Below are positions 1-6,305 of a DNA stretch of 6,458 nucleotides, in pieces. The notes below the pieces were generated by a model. That model did no database searches, was not told the origin of the DNA, and worked only from the letters and a program-made list of their open reading frames with translations. Every line of letters starts with the position of its first letter. Position 1 is the first letter of the stretch. The translations under genes and the position numbers were made by a program. The stretch comes from Methylomarinum sp. (lineage in GTDB: Bacteria; Pseudomonadota; Gammaproteobacteria; Methylococcales; Methylomonadaceae): assembly GCA_013139755.1 (NCBI GenBank), contig WTAG01000101.1, forward strand, positions 1 through 6,458, in the 5' to 3' direction.

Positions 1-219
1 AACAAAATTTTTACTATTTATAAATTAAATGAATACTTTCACAGTCTCTAAAGTCTCACTTCTAATAGTACCCCTATTTTATTTATTTCCGAATACACAA
101 ACCTAGAAGATAGACTTAAGGCATATAGTGCAGGTAGCGATGATTACTTTACCAAACCTATCAATAAAGAAGAGCTTTCAGTAAAAATAGAAAAGCTTTT
201 AAACCTGAAAAGAAATTAG
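1..219 (+). pseudogene. Response-regulator receiver domain, C-terminal remnant (left edge, in-frame stop)
   Basis: Frame 1 from position 61 encodes the second half of a CheY-like receiver domain. It has a beta-4 strand TPILFIS, where the Ser takes the conserved Ser/Thr switch position, then LEDRLKAYSAGSDDY, then the hallmark FTKPI with the conserved Lys, and a final amphipathic helix ending LLNLKRN before the TAG at 217-219. Receivers phosphorylate an Asp before this part; that region is not seen. The same frame is open from position 1 but is cut by TAA at 49-51, inside what should be the helix-3/beta-4 region. No ATG, GTG or TTG lies between that stop and the conserved part. The other two plus frames also close within the first 30 bases. 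The simplest reading is a decayed gene with a nonsense mutation, truncated by the window edge. A sequencing error at the TAA is the main alternative. Domain identity is fairly sure; pseudogene status less so. Confidence 0.6.
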
Positions 220-318
220 GAAATATTATCTGAACAACTAAATGAGTCCATTCTATCCCGACACAGGGGGGGAGGTAACTCTAGTAGCTTAAAATAATAA
301 TCTTTCTATTGAACTTTA

Positions 319-324
319 TATAAT
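319..324 (+). promoter_or_regulatory. Possible -10 box for the RRM protein gene
   Basis: A perfect TATAAT lies 34 bases before the ATG at 359, which would give a leader of roughly 28 bases. No good -35 box sits 16-18 bases upstream; the sequence there is a run of A and T. TTGAAC at 309-314 is far too close to pair with it. In AT-rich DNA a TATAAT is easily produced by chance, so this is only a candidate. Confidence 0.3.
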
Positions 325-358
325 AGTCATACTCTCTAAATGGATTGAAGTTTGTGAG

Positions 359-754
359 ATGGCAATGTATATTTTATTTAAAAACATCCCCATAGGTATT
401 CATGATCATGAACTAGCAAATTTTATTAAATCTAATTTTAAAAAAATGATAGAAAGTGCAGAATTACCTATCTCTGTAGCCGGTATTGAAATATTGGAAA
501 AACAAGACAATTTTTGTCACCCTATCGAACAATTTGGTTTGGTAAGAATCTCGCCCGATGGCGTTGCAAAAAACACCATCAAACAATTAAATGGCTGTTT
601 TTTTAACAATCTACAAATTACGGTAAGAGAATACATTAACCGTTCCACCAGTAATGACCCAAGAGTTAATCCCTCCCTCCTGGCTGATCCCTATATAGAG
701 CAAAGAATAAAAGACAGAAGAAATCATGTTTTGATAGATTCAAGACAAGTATAA
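359..754 (+). CDS. Small RRM-type RNA-binding protein
   Basis: A 131-residue protein with one RNA recognition motif covering roughly residues 3-92. An RNP2-like strand, YILFKNIP, is at residues 4-11. Helix 1 follows (HELANFIKSNF), then a beta-2 strand near 40-47 and an RNP1-like strand, EQFGLVRISP, at 57-66. Helix 2 carries TIKQLNG (73-79) and beta-4 is NLQITVREY (84-92). The helix-2 LNG and the fold order are typical of bacterial single-RRM proteins, which bind single-stranded RNA in the cytoplasm. Oddly, two of the three usual stacking aromatics are Leu here (L6 in RNP2, L61 in RNP1); only F59 remains. The tail (about 93-131) is polar, with DPRVNPSLLADPY and a basic KDRRN patch. The Shine-Dalgarno is weak (GAAG eight bases before the ATG). 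An in-frame ATG at 365 (MYILF) is an equally reasonable start. It runs convergently to the DUF2780 gene, with no obvious partner. Confidence 0.75.
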   Translation: MAMYILFKNIPIGIHDHELANFIKSNFKKMIESAELPISVAGIEILEKQDNFCHPIEQFGLVRISPDGVAKNTIKQLNGCFFNNLQITVREYINRSTSNDPRVNPSLLADPYIEQRIKDRRNHVLIDSRQV

Positions 755-811
755 ATAACTTTTTTCAGTCAGTACCCTGCCCTGCATGTTCGTGAATAAT
801 CAGCGTGTCAT

Positions 812-861
812 TTCTGCAGACTTCCATCAGGAAAGCAGAACCTGAACAATAGGTTCCTGAT
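812..861. repeat. Two overlapping, mutually exclusive hairpins in a convergent intergenic region
   Basis: Hairpin A pairs TTCTGC (812-817) with GCAGAA (835-840), and inside it TTCC (822-825) with GGAA (830-833), around the loop ATCA. Hairpin B pairs ATCAGG...AACCT (826-843, with a 7-base bulge) with AGGTTCCTGAT (851-861), around a 7-base loop; the arms ATCAGGAA (826-833) and TTCCTGAT (854-861) alone are a perfect 8-base inverted repeat. Bases 826-840 are needed by both, so only one can form at a time. No T-tract follows on either strand, so neither is a textbook intrinsic terminator. The site lies between the converging RRM and DUF2780 genes, where REP-like palindromes and transcript-end structures are common. 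What it does is not shown by the sequence. Confidence 0.5.
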
Positions 862-908
862 AAAAGCCTACGAGATTAACTAGCCCATACAGAAAAGCAC
901 AAGAGTAT

Positions 909-1487
909 TTAAGAACCGGAAAGTGCGGTCTGTAATAAATTCGCAGTCAGTTCTCCACCATTTTGCCTGACATAGTCAACAACGATTGGAGTAAATTGAC
1001 TGATCATTCCTTCAGATAAATTCAGCTGTTGGAATGTACTTACTAAAGAAGCGGCATCTACCAGTGTGCTATTTCCACTTGCAGCGGCTAAGCCACTCAA
1101 TAAATCTCCTGTTGCTGAAGCAGGTTGAGTTTTTGGTGCTGCTGCCAACAGACCATCCATCCCAGGAACTGATTGACTTAACTGCCCAAAAGCAGCGTCC
1201 GTCATTTTGCTTTTGGCTACCTGAAACAAAGCCCCTGAACCACCAGTTGCTTGTGCCGGCGTTACACCCAATTGTTTAACCAGTGTGTCAACCAAACCAA
1301 CTTGCGCCGTTTGAGCGACTGCCTGTGTATTTTGAGATGCATTATTAATTGTCTTTATGGTTGATGTGGTTTTTTGCACTGTCTCAGCCGCATCATCTGC
1401 CTGATTTAAGAAATCAAGCCAGCCAGCTGATGCAGCACCAGAAAATGCCAATGTTGTGCAGATTAGTGTTATTTTGAAATTTTTCAT
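909..1487 (-). CDS. Secreted DUF2780 (VcgC/VcgE-like) protein
   Basis: A 192-residue protein with a clear Sec signal peptide: MKNF, a hydrophobic stretch ITLICTTLAF, and an ASA-G cleavage site after residue 21. The mature form should be periplasmic or extracellular. A short Gln/Thr/Asn/Ala-rich stretch (about 25-62) leads into a C-terminal domain (64-190) that looks like DUF2780: LVDTLVKQLGVTPAQATGG, then GALFQVAKSKM, SVPGMDGLLAAAP, and a final all-helical part ending IVVDYVRQNGG...LLQTAL. The family is widespread in proteobacteria and has no established function. The start is well supported: AGAGGA (1497-1492) lies four bases before the ATG. No -35/-10 pair with sensible spacing was found upstream; a TATAAT at 1506-1501 is too close to the ribosome site to be its -10. 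It is on the same strand as the ABC transporter, 158 bases beyond the ATPase gene, and is probably its own unit. Confidence 0.75.
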   Translation of the reverse strand: MKNFKITLICTTLAFSGAASAGWLDFLNQADDAAETVQKTTSTIKTINNASQNTQAVAQTAQVGLVDTLVKQLGVTPAQATGGSGALFQVAKSKMTDAAFGQLSQSVPGMDGLLAAAPKTQPASATGDLLSGLAAASGNSTLVDAASLVSTFQQLNLSEGMISQFTPIVVDYVRQNGGELTANLLQTALSGS

Positions 1488-1645
1488 AGGTTCCTCTTAA
1501 ATTATATTTACATCAAAGCGCAAAGACACTCATCTTACTTACTAGTAATCCCTGTGTAAATTAAATATAAACTTATTACAATGCTGATTGTGATTTGATC
1601 GCCAATACTACTGTAAAGTCTATACTGTTTATATTCTATAACGCC

Positions 1646-3256
1646 TTAACTCTTAATAGTGGGTACCGCTTCTAAAAGTGTCCGGGTATATTGATGTTTG
1701 GGGTGCATTAATACTTGTTCGACATCCCCCCGCTCTACAATAATACCTTGATACATCACCGCAACTTCATCGGCAATTTCAGCGACAACCGCCAAGTCAT
1801 GAGTAATAAATAAATAGCTGATTCCTTGTTCATTTTGCAGACGTTTAAGCAGTTTTATGATTTGAGCCTGTACAGAAACATCTAATGCACTGGTCGGCTC
1901 ATCACATACAATTAACTTGGGTTCAACAGCCAATGCTCTTGCAATACATATGCGCTGTCGTTGTCCACCAGAAAATTCATGGGGATAACGTAAAGCAGCA
2001 GACTCTGGTAATTCAACCAGCTGCAACAAGGTAGCAACCTTTAGCTGTCTATCAGCTGAATCCATGTGAGAATGTAAGGCTCTAATGCCTTCTTCAATAA
2101 TCTCGCCGACTAACATTCTAGGATTCATGGAGGCGAAAGGATCTTGAAATACGATTTGTATTTCAGCGCGTTTTTTTCGTAAAGCGTTACCTTTTAAAGT
2201 CGTTAAATCCACCCCGTCTAATAATACCCGCCCGCTGCTGCTAGGTATTAAATTAATCAGGCCTTTACCCAAGGTTGTTTTTCCACATCCAGATTCGCCC
2301 ACTAATGCCAGTGTTTTACCTTTTTTCAATCCAAAACTGACACCGTCAACGGCTCGAACATGATCTACAATTCGCTTAAATATACCTTTACGAATCGGGT
2401 AATAAACTTTAAATCCCTCAACTGTTAACAGATAATTATTTTTATCTTCAATAGCCGTAGGCGTCTTGTCGACACAGCTATTCATCGATGGTAATGCAGC
2501 TAATAGTTTTAAGCTATAGGGGTGTTTTGCCTGCTTAAAAAATTTACTGGTATCATCGGCTTCTACAATTTTGCCTTGTTGCATCACAGCAATACGATCA
2601 GCCATATTTGAAACCAGGGCCAGATCATGGCTGATCAACCATAATGCCATATCAGTTTTTTGCTGGATAGACTTTAAAAGCTGCAATATCTGCGCTTGAA
2701 TGGTGACATCTAAAGAGGTGGTCGGCTCATCTGCTATCAGTAAATCAGGTTTTCCCGCCAGGGCAATGGCAATCATTACTCGCTGTCTTTGTCCACCCGA
2801 TAACTGATGAGGAAATTCGTTGATTCTACGTTCAGGCTGTGGAATTTCTACCTGCTGCAATAATTCTAAGACAGCCGAATCAATCGCTGATTTCGAATAG
2901 TTAAAGTGTATCTGTATCACTTCGGCAATGTGTTCACCAATTGTCATCACGGGATTAAGTGATGACATGGGGTCTTGAAAAATCAGGCCTATACGTTTAC
3001 CACAAATTTTACAGAATTGGTTTTCAGGGATGCTTAACAAATCCTCATCATTAAGTGATATGTGTGTTGCAGAAATTATTGCATTTGTAGGTAGCAACCT
3101 TAATACAGAAAGTGCCGTAATTGATTTACCTGAACCAGACTCACCCACAAGCGCAAATGTTTCACCTTTGTAAATATCAAAACTGATGTCATTAACCACT
3201 TTTTCATCTTTAAAGGCGACGGTTAATCCATTTACTTCCAGTAATTTATTATCCAT
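1646..3256 (-). CDS. Peptide ABC importer, fused double ATPase subunit (YejF-like)
   Basis: A 536-residue cytoplasmic subunit in which two ABC ATPase domains are joined head to tail, as in YejF (DppD-DppF type fusion). It powers peptide import by the two permeases encoded just upstream. Domain 1: Walker A GESGSGKS (38-45), Q-loop FQDP (Gln94), signature LSGGQ (152-156), Walker B LLIADE (Glu177), D-loop SLD, switch His210. Domain 2: Walker A GESGCGKT (320-327), Q-loop Gln371, signature FSGGQ (428-432), Walker B LIVCDE (Glu453), SALD, switch His486. Each domain ends in the oligopeptide-transporter C-terminal motif ([12 protein letters not shown] near 245; [12 protein letters not shown] near 521). 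All catalytic residues are present in both halves, so both ATP sites look competent. The start ATG directly follows the TAA of the permease gene, with AGGG seven bases before it, suggesting coupling. A CxxC (Cys82/Cys85) just before Q-loop 1 is unusual. No terminator hairpin is evident after the gene. The substrate cannot be read from the ATPase. Confidence 0.92.
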   Translation of the reverse strand: MDNKLLEVNGLTVAFKDEKVVNDISFDIYKGETFALVGESGSGKSITALSVLRLLPTNAIISATHISLNDEDLLSIPENQFCKICGKRIGLIFQDPMSSLNPVMTIGEHIAEVIQIHFNYSKSAIDSAVLELLQQVEIPQPERRINEFPHQLSGGQRQRVMIAIALAGKPDLLIADEPTTSLDVTIQAQILQLLKSIQQKTDMALWLISHDLALVSNMADRIAVMQQGKIVEADDTSKFFKQAKHPYSLKLLAALPSMNSCVDKTPTAIEDKNNYLLTVEGFKVYYPIRKGIFKRIVDHVRAVDGVSFGLKKGKTLALVGESGCGKTTLGKGLINLIPSSSGRVLLDGVDLTTLKGNALRKKRAEIQIVFQDPFASMNPRMLVGEIIEEGIRALHSHMDSADRQLKVATLLQLVELPESAALRYPHEFSGGQRQRICIARALAVEPKLIVCDEPTSALDVSVQAQIIKLLKRLQNEQGISYLFITHDLAVVAEIADEVAVMYQGIIVERGDVEQVLMHPKHQYTRTLLEAVPTIKS

Positions 3257-3267
3257 TTACTCGCCCT
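3254..3267 (-). promoter_or_regulatory. Coupled stop-start and ribosome-binding site of the ATPase gene
   Basis: On the minus strand AGGG (3267-3264) is followed by CGAGTAA and then ATG. The TAA of the permease gene (3259-3257) abuts the ATG of the ATPase gene (3256-3254) with no base between. The Shine-Dalgarno lies inside the end of the permease coding sequence, the usual arrangement for translational coupling of subunits of one complex. Confidence 0.7.
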
Positions 3268-4603
3268 GCTCCGCACGTCTGGGATCAAAGGCATTTCTTA
3301 CTGTATCTGCGAATAAATTAGCTGCTAAAACCAGGCTAAACATAAACACAAACGAAGCTAATAAAGACCACCAAACTACTGGATCACGCGCCATTTCTAA
3401 TCGGGCACCATTAATCATATTTCCCCAACTGTACGTGGTAGGATCAACACCTATATTAATATAAGACAATACCGCTTCAGCCAATACTAAAGAGCTAAAA
3501 TCTAAAACCACTGAAATCAATACGATATGCATGACATTAGGCAAAATATGTCTAATCAATATGGTTCCTTGCCTAACCCCCAAAGCTTGTGCAGCTTGCA
3601 CATATTCCATTTCTCTTAATTTAAGTGTCTCGGCTCTAAGCATGCGGCATAAACCTGTCCAGCTGGTGACACCGAGAATCAAACATAAAAATAATAAACG
3701 CATATCTGAACGCACAATCAGGCTATTAAAGTCTTCGGGATGATTCGACATATAAACTTGAACCATCAGGATTGATGCGGCGATTAACAATACGCCTGGA
3801 ATAGAATTTAAGGTGGTATAAACGTATTGAATAACATCGTCTACCCAGCCCCTAAAGAACCCAGCCATAATGCCAAAAACAATTGCTAACGGTAGCATAA
3901 TCATAGTGGTTAGAGAACCAATCACCAATCCTGTACGAATACTTTTTATTGCTTGATAAAAAACATCTTCTCCAACCTTATCCGTCCCTAGCACATGATA
4001 ATAGCCCGACAAATAAACCAGCATATAAAAAAATGAAACCAATAAAAACACAGCCAGCCATAATGCTTTTGCCGTTGAGCCTTTTAAGAGATATTTATGT
4101 CGATCATGCAAGAAGCTCCATAACAACACCAAAAATAATATAACTAGCCCTGCACCTCGGCTAAAACCTGTTACGGCTTTAGAAACTATATCGAAAACTG
4201 CTTCTGATTCTGGATTTTGCAAATGAGAGCCGCCATATTTCAAGCGAGGATATCCCCACTGCGTTTTTCCATCCTCGAGTACCATAGTTTCTTTACTGTA
4301 TAGATAGGCTGCAAAAGGGGCAGAGTATGTTTTCTCGGATTGTGATCTTAAGGGTTTTGCCCAATAGTCCAGCACGCTAATAATTTCATGCGTACGAGAA
4401 TCTGTTGATTTAAAATGTACCGAGTCTAATAGCCCAATAATCACAAAAAAAACCAGCACCAGTAAGGAAATCATACCTATTTTGCTGCTTACAACTTTTC
4501 TTAATGGTCTTTGCAATTGCGGTTTTTGAGCGATAAAAAAACTTGCACCCAAAATAGCCAACACCAATAAATAGATCAGTGCATCTGTCCATAGAATAAT
4601 CAT
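3257..4603 (-). CDS. Peptide ABC importer permease 2 (YejE/DppC-like), enlarged N-terminus
   Basis: A 448-residue inner-membrane permease. Its C-terminal core (about 203-440) is a standard BPD_transp_1 domain: the periplasmic HVLGTDKVGED motif (203-213), membrane segments near 223-250, 268-284, 303-320, 355-380 and 410-432, the EAA coupling loop EYVQAAQALG...ILPN (333-356) that contacts the ATPase, and the ending VRNAFDPR. The N-terminus is unusual. Canonical DppC has one membrane segment before the GTD motif; here there are four candidates (5-24, 42-61, 150-167, 180-200) and an approximately 88-residue polar region between the second and third. Basic residues at 27-41 and 167-179 fit cytoplasmic loops, which would place the N-terminus and the polar insert in the periplasm. 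YejE of E. coli (about 341 residues) is clearly shorter. The Shine-Dalgarno AGAGG is 11 bases from the ATG, rather far; no better start exists upstream. It is followed immediately by the ATPase gene. Confidence 0.88.
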   Translation of the reverse strand: MIILWTDALIYLLVLAILGASFFIAQKPQLQRPLRKVVSSKIGMISLLVLVFFVIIGLLDSVHFKSTDSRTHEIISVLDYWAKPLRSQSEKTYSAPFAAYLYSKETMVLEDGKTQWGYPRLKYGGSHLQNPESEAVFDIVSKAVTGFSRGAGLVILFLVLLWSFLHDRHKYLLKGSTAKALWLAVFLLVSFFYMLVYLSGYYHVLGTDKVGEDVFYQAIKSIRTGLVIGSLTTMIMLPLAIVFGIMAGFFRGWVDDVIQYVYTTLNSIPGVLLIAASILMVQVYMSNHPEDFNSLIVRSDMRLLFLCLILGVTSWTGLCRMLRAETLKLREMEYVQAAQALGVRQGTILIRHILPNVMHIVLISVVLDFSSLVLAEAVLSYINIGVDPTTYSWGNMINGARLEMARDPVVWWSLLASFVFMFSLVLAANLFADTVRNAFDPRRAEQGE

Positions 4604-4676
4604 TAAACTGAAAACCTCTATTAAATATAGGGATAGACCAAATACTAATTTAGCCCTCTAACTGCATGTTATTTTT

Positions 4677-4708
4677 TAACAAAAGTAGACTGAAATCCGC
4701 TCTACTTT
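4677..4708 (-). terminator. Weak intrinsic terminator candidate after the DUF1439 gene
   Basis: On the minus strand AAAGTAGA (4708-4701) and TCTACTTT (4689-4682) form a perfect 8-base stem with an 11-base loop, followed by TGTT, so the transcript reads CUUUUGUU at the end of the stem. It begins 14 bases after the DUF1439 stop codon. The stem is AT-rich and the loop long, so termination would be partial at best. An adjacent TGTTA/TAACA pair (4681-4667) could form a second small hairpin. If active, it would lower transcription of the downstream permease-2 and ATPase genes. Confidence 0.35.
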
Positions 4709-4722
4709 AACTTGTCATTCGT

Positions 4723-5205
4723 TTAGAGCACTTTCAACTCTAGCAATAATTTTTTATTGTTAACTGAAATCGACTGAAGCATAGATTTTGCAACTTTATG
4801 CTTTACCTTATCATCTTTTAATTTATAGATAGGACGAATTGCCAGCATCTTTCTTGCGATTAATTGTATGATCTTTTTTACACTAACAAGATATTTTTCA
4901 GAAAGCCTGGCTATTTCCAGGCTTTCTATCGTTGGGTTTTTAAAGAAAAATTCACTAGTATTAGCTTCATAACTTAAAGTACCTGTTAATTTAACCCATC
5001 CACTAGCATTAGCACTTATTCCTTTAACTGCACGCACTTCAATATGTATATACAGTCCAATCTCACTTCCACCCTCTATCAACTCAACTTCTGGCTCAGA
5101 TAAAATAACTGACAGGAAGTATTTATTTTTTTCCATAGGCATCATGGAAGATACTTTTTTTTGTAGCTTTGCCTCAGAAAGTTTTAATATATATGTAAAC
5201 GCCAT
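4723..5205 (-). CDS. DUF1439-like (YceB-type) protein without a visible signal peptide
   Basis: A 160-residue protein whose layout resembles the mature part of DUF1439 proteins, of which the E. coli lipoprotein YceB is a member. It has an opening YILKLSEAKLQKKV (5-18), a Pro-containing M-P-M-E segment, alternating strands with SEPEVELIEG (36-45), GWVKLTGTLSYE (69-80), FFFKNPTIESLEI (86-98), a helix near 105-120, then PIYKLKD (125-131) and a final strand LLLELKV. Family members normally carry a lipoprotein or Sec signal before the Y-T-L-S-E-like opening; here only five residues precede it. An in-frame TAA at 5235-5233 blocks extension. The nearest Shine-Dalgarno, AAGGA (5227-5223), is 17 bases from this ATG and directly touches another out-of-frame ATG (5222). 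The 5' end may thus have suffered a deletion or frameshift. The gene lies 76 bases after permease 1 and 119 bases before permease 2. Its function is unknown; the family call is from recall, not a search. Confidence 0.65.
   Translation of the reverse strand: MAFTYILKLSEAKLQKKVSSMMPMEKNKYFLSVILSEPEVELIEGGSEIGLYIHIEVRAVKGISANASGWVKLTGTLSYEANTSEFFFKNPTIESLEIARLSEKYLVSVKKIIQLIARKMLAIRPIYKLKDDKVKHKVAKSMLQSISVNNKKLLLELKVL
4900..4927. repeat. Perfect 11-bp inverted repeat inside the DUF1439 coding sequence
   Basis: AGAAAGCCTGG (4900-4910) and its exact reverse complement CCAGGCTTTCT (4917-4927) flank a 6-base spacer. In the mRNA (minus strand) this forms an 11-base-pair hairpin with loop AAATAG over codons 93-102 (ESLEIARLS). 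A TTTTT lies 10 bases beyond the right arm on the plus strand and an AAAAA directly follows the minus-strand hairpin, so it is not a standard intrinsic terminator for the gene that contains it. Confidence 0.8.
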
Positions 5206-5281
5206 GATAATTTTAGCAGCATTCCTTCTTTCTTAGCCTTGATGTAACGAACTGAAATAAAGGTTTTACTCACAATATAAC

Positions 5282-6259
5282 TCAAGTTAACCTAACTCTC
5301 GGGTCAACAAAAGTATAAGAAATATCCGTGAGTAATAATCCAAATATGTATAAAACCGAGCCTAAAAAAACCATAGACCGAACTATGGCGAAATCCTGTC
5401 GATTAATTGCATCAATGGTATAACTGCCTAGACCTGGAATACTGAAAAATGATTCCATAATCAAGCTACCCATAAACAATAATGGCAAGACCACTACTAC
5501 ACCGGTCAAGATCGGAATCATGGCATTTCTAAGCACATGCTTAAATAAGACCTGCGTTTCTGTTAAGCCTTTTGCTCTAGCCGTGCGCACATAATCTTTT
5601 TCGACCTCTTCTAAAAACAAAGTCCTATACCATCGAGCACCTGACCCAATACCCGAGACCACACCAATCAACACAGGCAAAATCAAAAACTTAATTGCAG
5701 AAAGTCCTGTGTCATAACCTGATATGGGTACCAGTTTAAGTAATTTACCAATAAAAAACTGGCCACCTATAATGTAAAACAATGATGAGATTGACATTAA
5801 TACAACACATAAAACAATGCTGCCAAATTCCAAATAGGTATTTCTAAACAGTACCATCATTAATGCCACTGAAATATTAACTAACAAACCAACAATTAAC
5901 GAAGGTAAAGCAATGCTTAGGCTTGGCCACATCCGTTGCTTAATATCAGCCCCTATATTCCGACCACTTTCTGACAATCCAAAGTCAAACAGAAACAAGC
6001 CCAGGGATTTCTGATAAAAGATGGTTTCTGTTAGTTTTTCGTTAGATTCTGCTTGTGGATTCCACAATAAAGGCAAATCATAACCATGCTGCTGTTTCCA
6101 GTTTTGTACGGCCTGTTCTGTGACATGTTTTTGCCCTAATTGCATGCGCGCCATATCGTCTGGACTATTCACCACAAAGAATAATATAAAAGTGAGTACG
6201 TTTACCCCCATTAATAAAGGCAGTGCATACAAACAACGACGGATAATGTATTGAATCAT
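5282..6259 (-). CDS. Peptide ABC importer permease 1 (YejB/DppB-like)
   Basis: A 325-residue inner-membrane permease of the PepT/Opp/Dpp/Yej family. The N-terminus IIRRCLYALPLLMGVNVLTFILFFVV (first membrane segment about 9-30) has the usual IRR-plus-helix start of DppB/YejB proteins. A periplasmic region (31-110) includes GYDLPL and FDFGLS. Further membrane segments lie near 112-138, 145-170, 189-206, 246-268 and 295-313. The EAA coupling loop is DYVRTARAKG...LRNAMIP (222-249). The helix after it runs into ESFFSIPGLGSY (269-280), and the protein ends DISYTFVDPRVR, close to the YejB ending. Length is normal for the family. It should pair with the YejE-like subunit and the fused ATPase. The Shine-Dalgarno AGAG (6273-6270) is 10 bases from the ATG. 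Only 46 bases separate it from the upstream GGDEF gene and no promoter is visible there, so read-through from upstream is likely. No binding-protein gene is adjacent. Confidence 0.88.
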   Translation of the reverse strand: MIQYIIRRCLYALPLLMGVNVLTFILFFVVNSPDDMARMQLGQKHVTEQAVQNWKQQHGYDLPLLWNPQAESNEKLTETIFYQKSLGLFLFDFGLSESGRNIGADIKQRMWPSLSIALPSLIVGLLVNISVALMMVLFRNTYLEFGSIVLCVVLMSISSLFYIIGGQFFIGKLLKLVPISGYDTGLSAIKFLILPVLIGVVSGIGSGARWYRTLFLEEVEKDYVRTARAKGLTETQVLFKHVLRNAMIPILTGVVVVLPLLFMGSLIMESFFSIPGLGSYTIDAINRQDFAIVRSMVFLGSVLYIFGLLLTDISYTFVDPRVRLT

Positions 6260-6305
6260 AAATAAAACACTCTGTTATTTACTCTTTAAGTTTAAACAAA
6301 AGAAA

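Noticed and set aside
309..324. TTGAAC plus TATAAT as a -35/-10 pair before the RRM gene
   Set aside because: The spacing is only 4 bases, instead of about 17.
220..358. Cyclic di-GMP riboswitch in the leader of the RRM gene, suggested by the GGDEF gene nearby and the G-rich segment
   Set aside because: The conserved core of neither riboswitch class is visible, and no stable stem surrounds the G-run.
765..845. Tiny frames in the convergent gap: plus 786-845 (starts MFVNNQRV) and minus 827-765 (starts MEVCRNDT)
   Set aside because: Each is about 20 codons, lacks a Shine-Dalgarno and overlaps the hairpin region. Nothing indicates translation.
1034..1279. 81-codon open frame on the plus strand
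   Set aside because: It lies wholly antisense inside the DUF2780 gene, has low-complexity Leu/His-rich sequence without family resemblance, and no Shine-Dalgarno. The minus-strand gene has a signal peptide and a recognisable domain.
1501..1506. TATAAT on the minus strand before the DUF2780 gene as a -10 box
   Set aside because: Transcription would start within or after the ribosome-binding site, and no -35 is at proper spacing.
3186..4143. Three plus-strand open frames (3186-3464, 3531-3743, 3949-4143)
   Set aside because: All are antisense to the conserved ATPase or permease genes, which have clear motifs. The translations show no domain.
4410..4592. 60-codon minus-strand open frame overlapping the start of permease 2
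   Set aside because: It is the +1 shadow of the permease N-terminus and has no own ribosome site or conserved feature.
5381..5398. CCATAG/CTATGG inverted repeat in the permease 1 gene
   Set aside because: A 6-bp stem is expected by chance in a window of this size, and it lies in well-conserved coding sequence.
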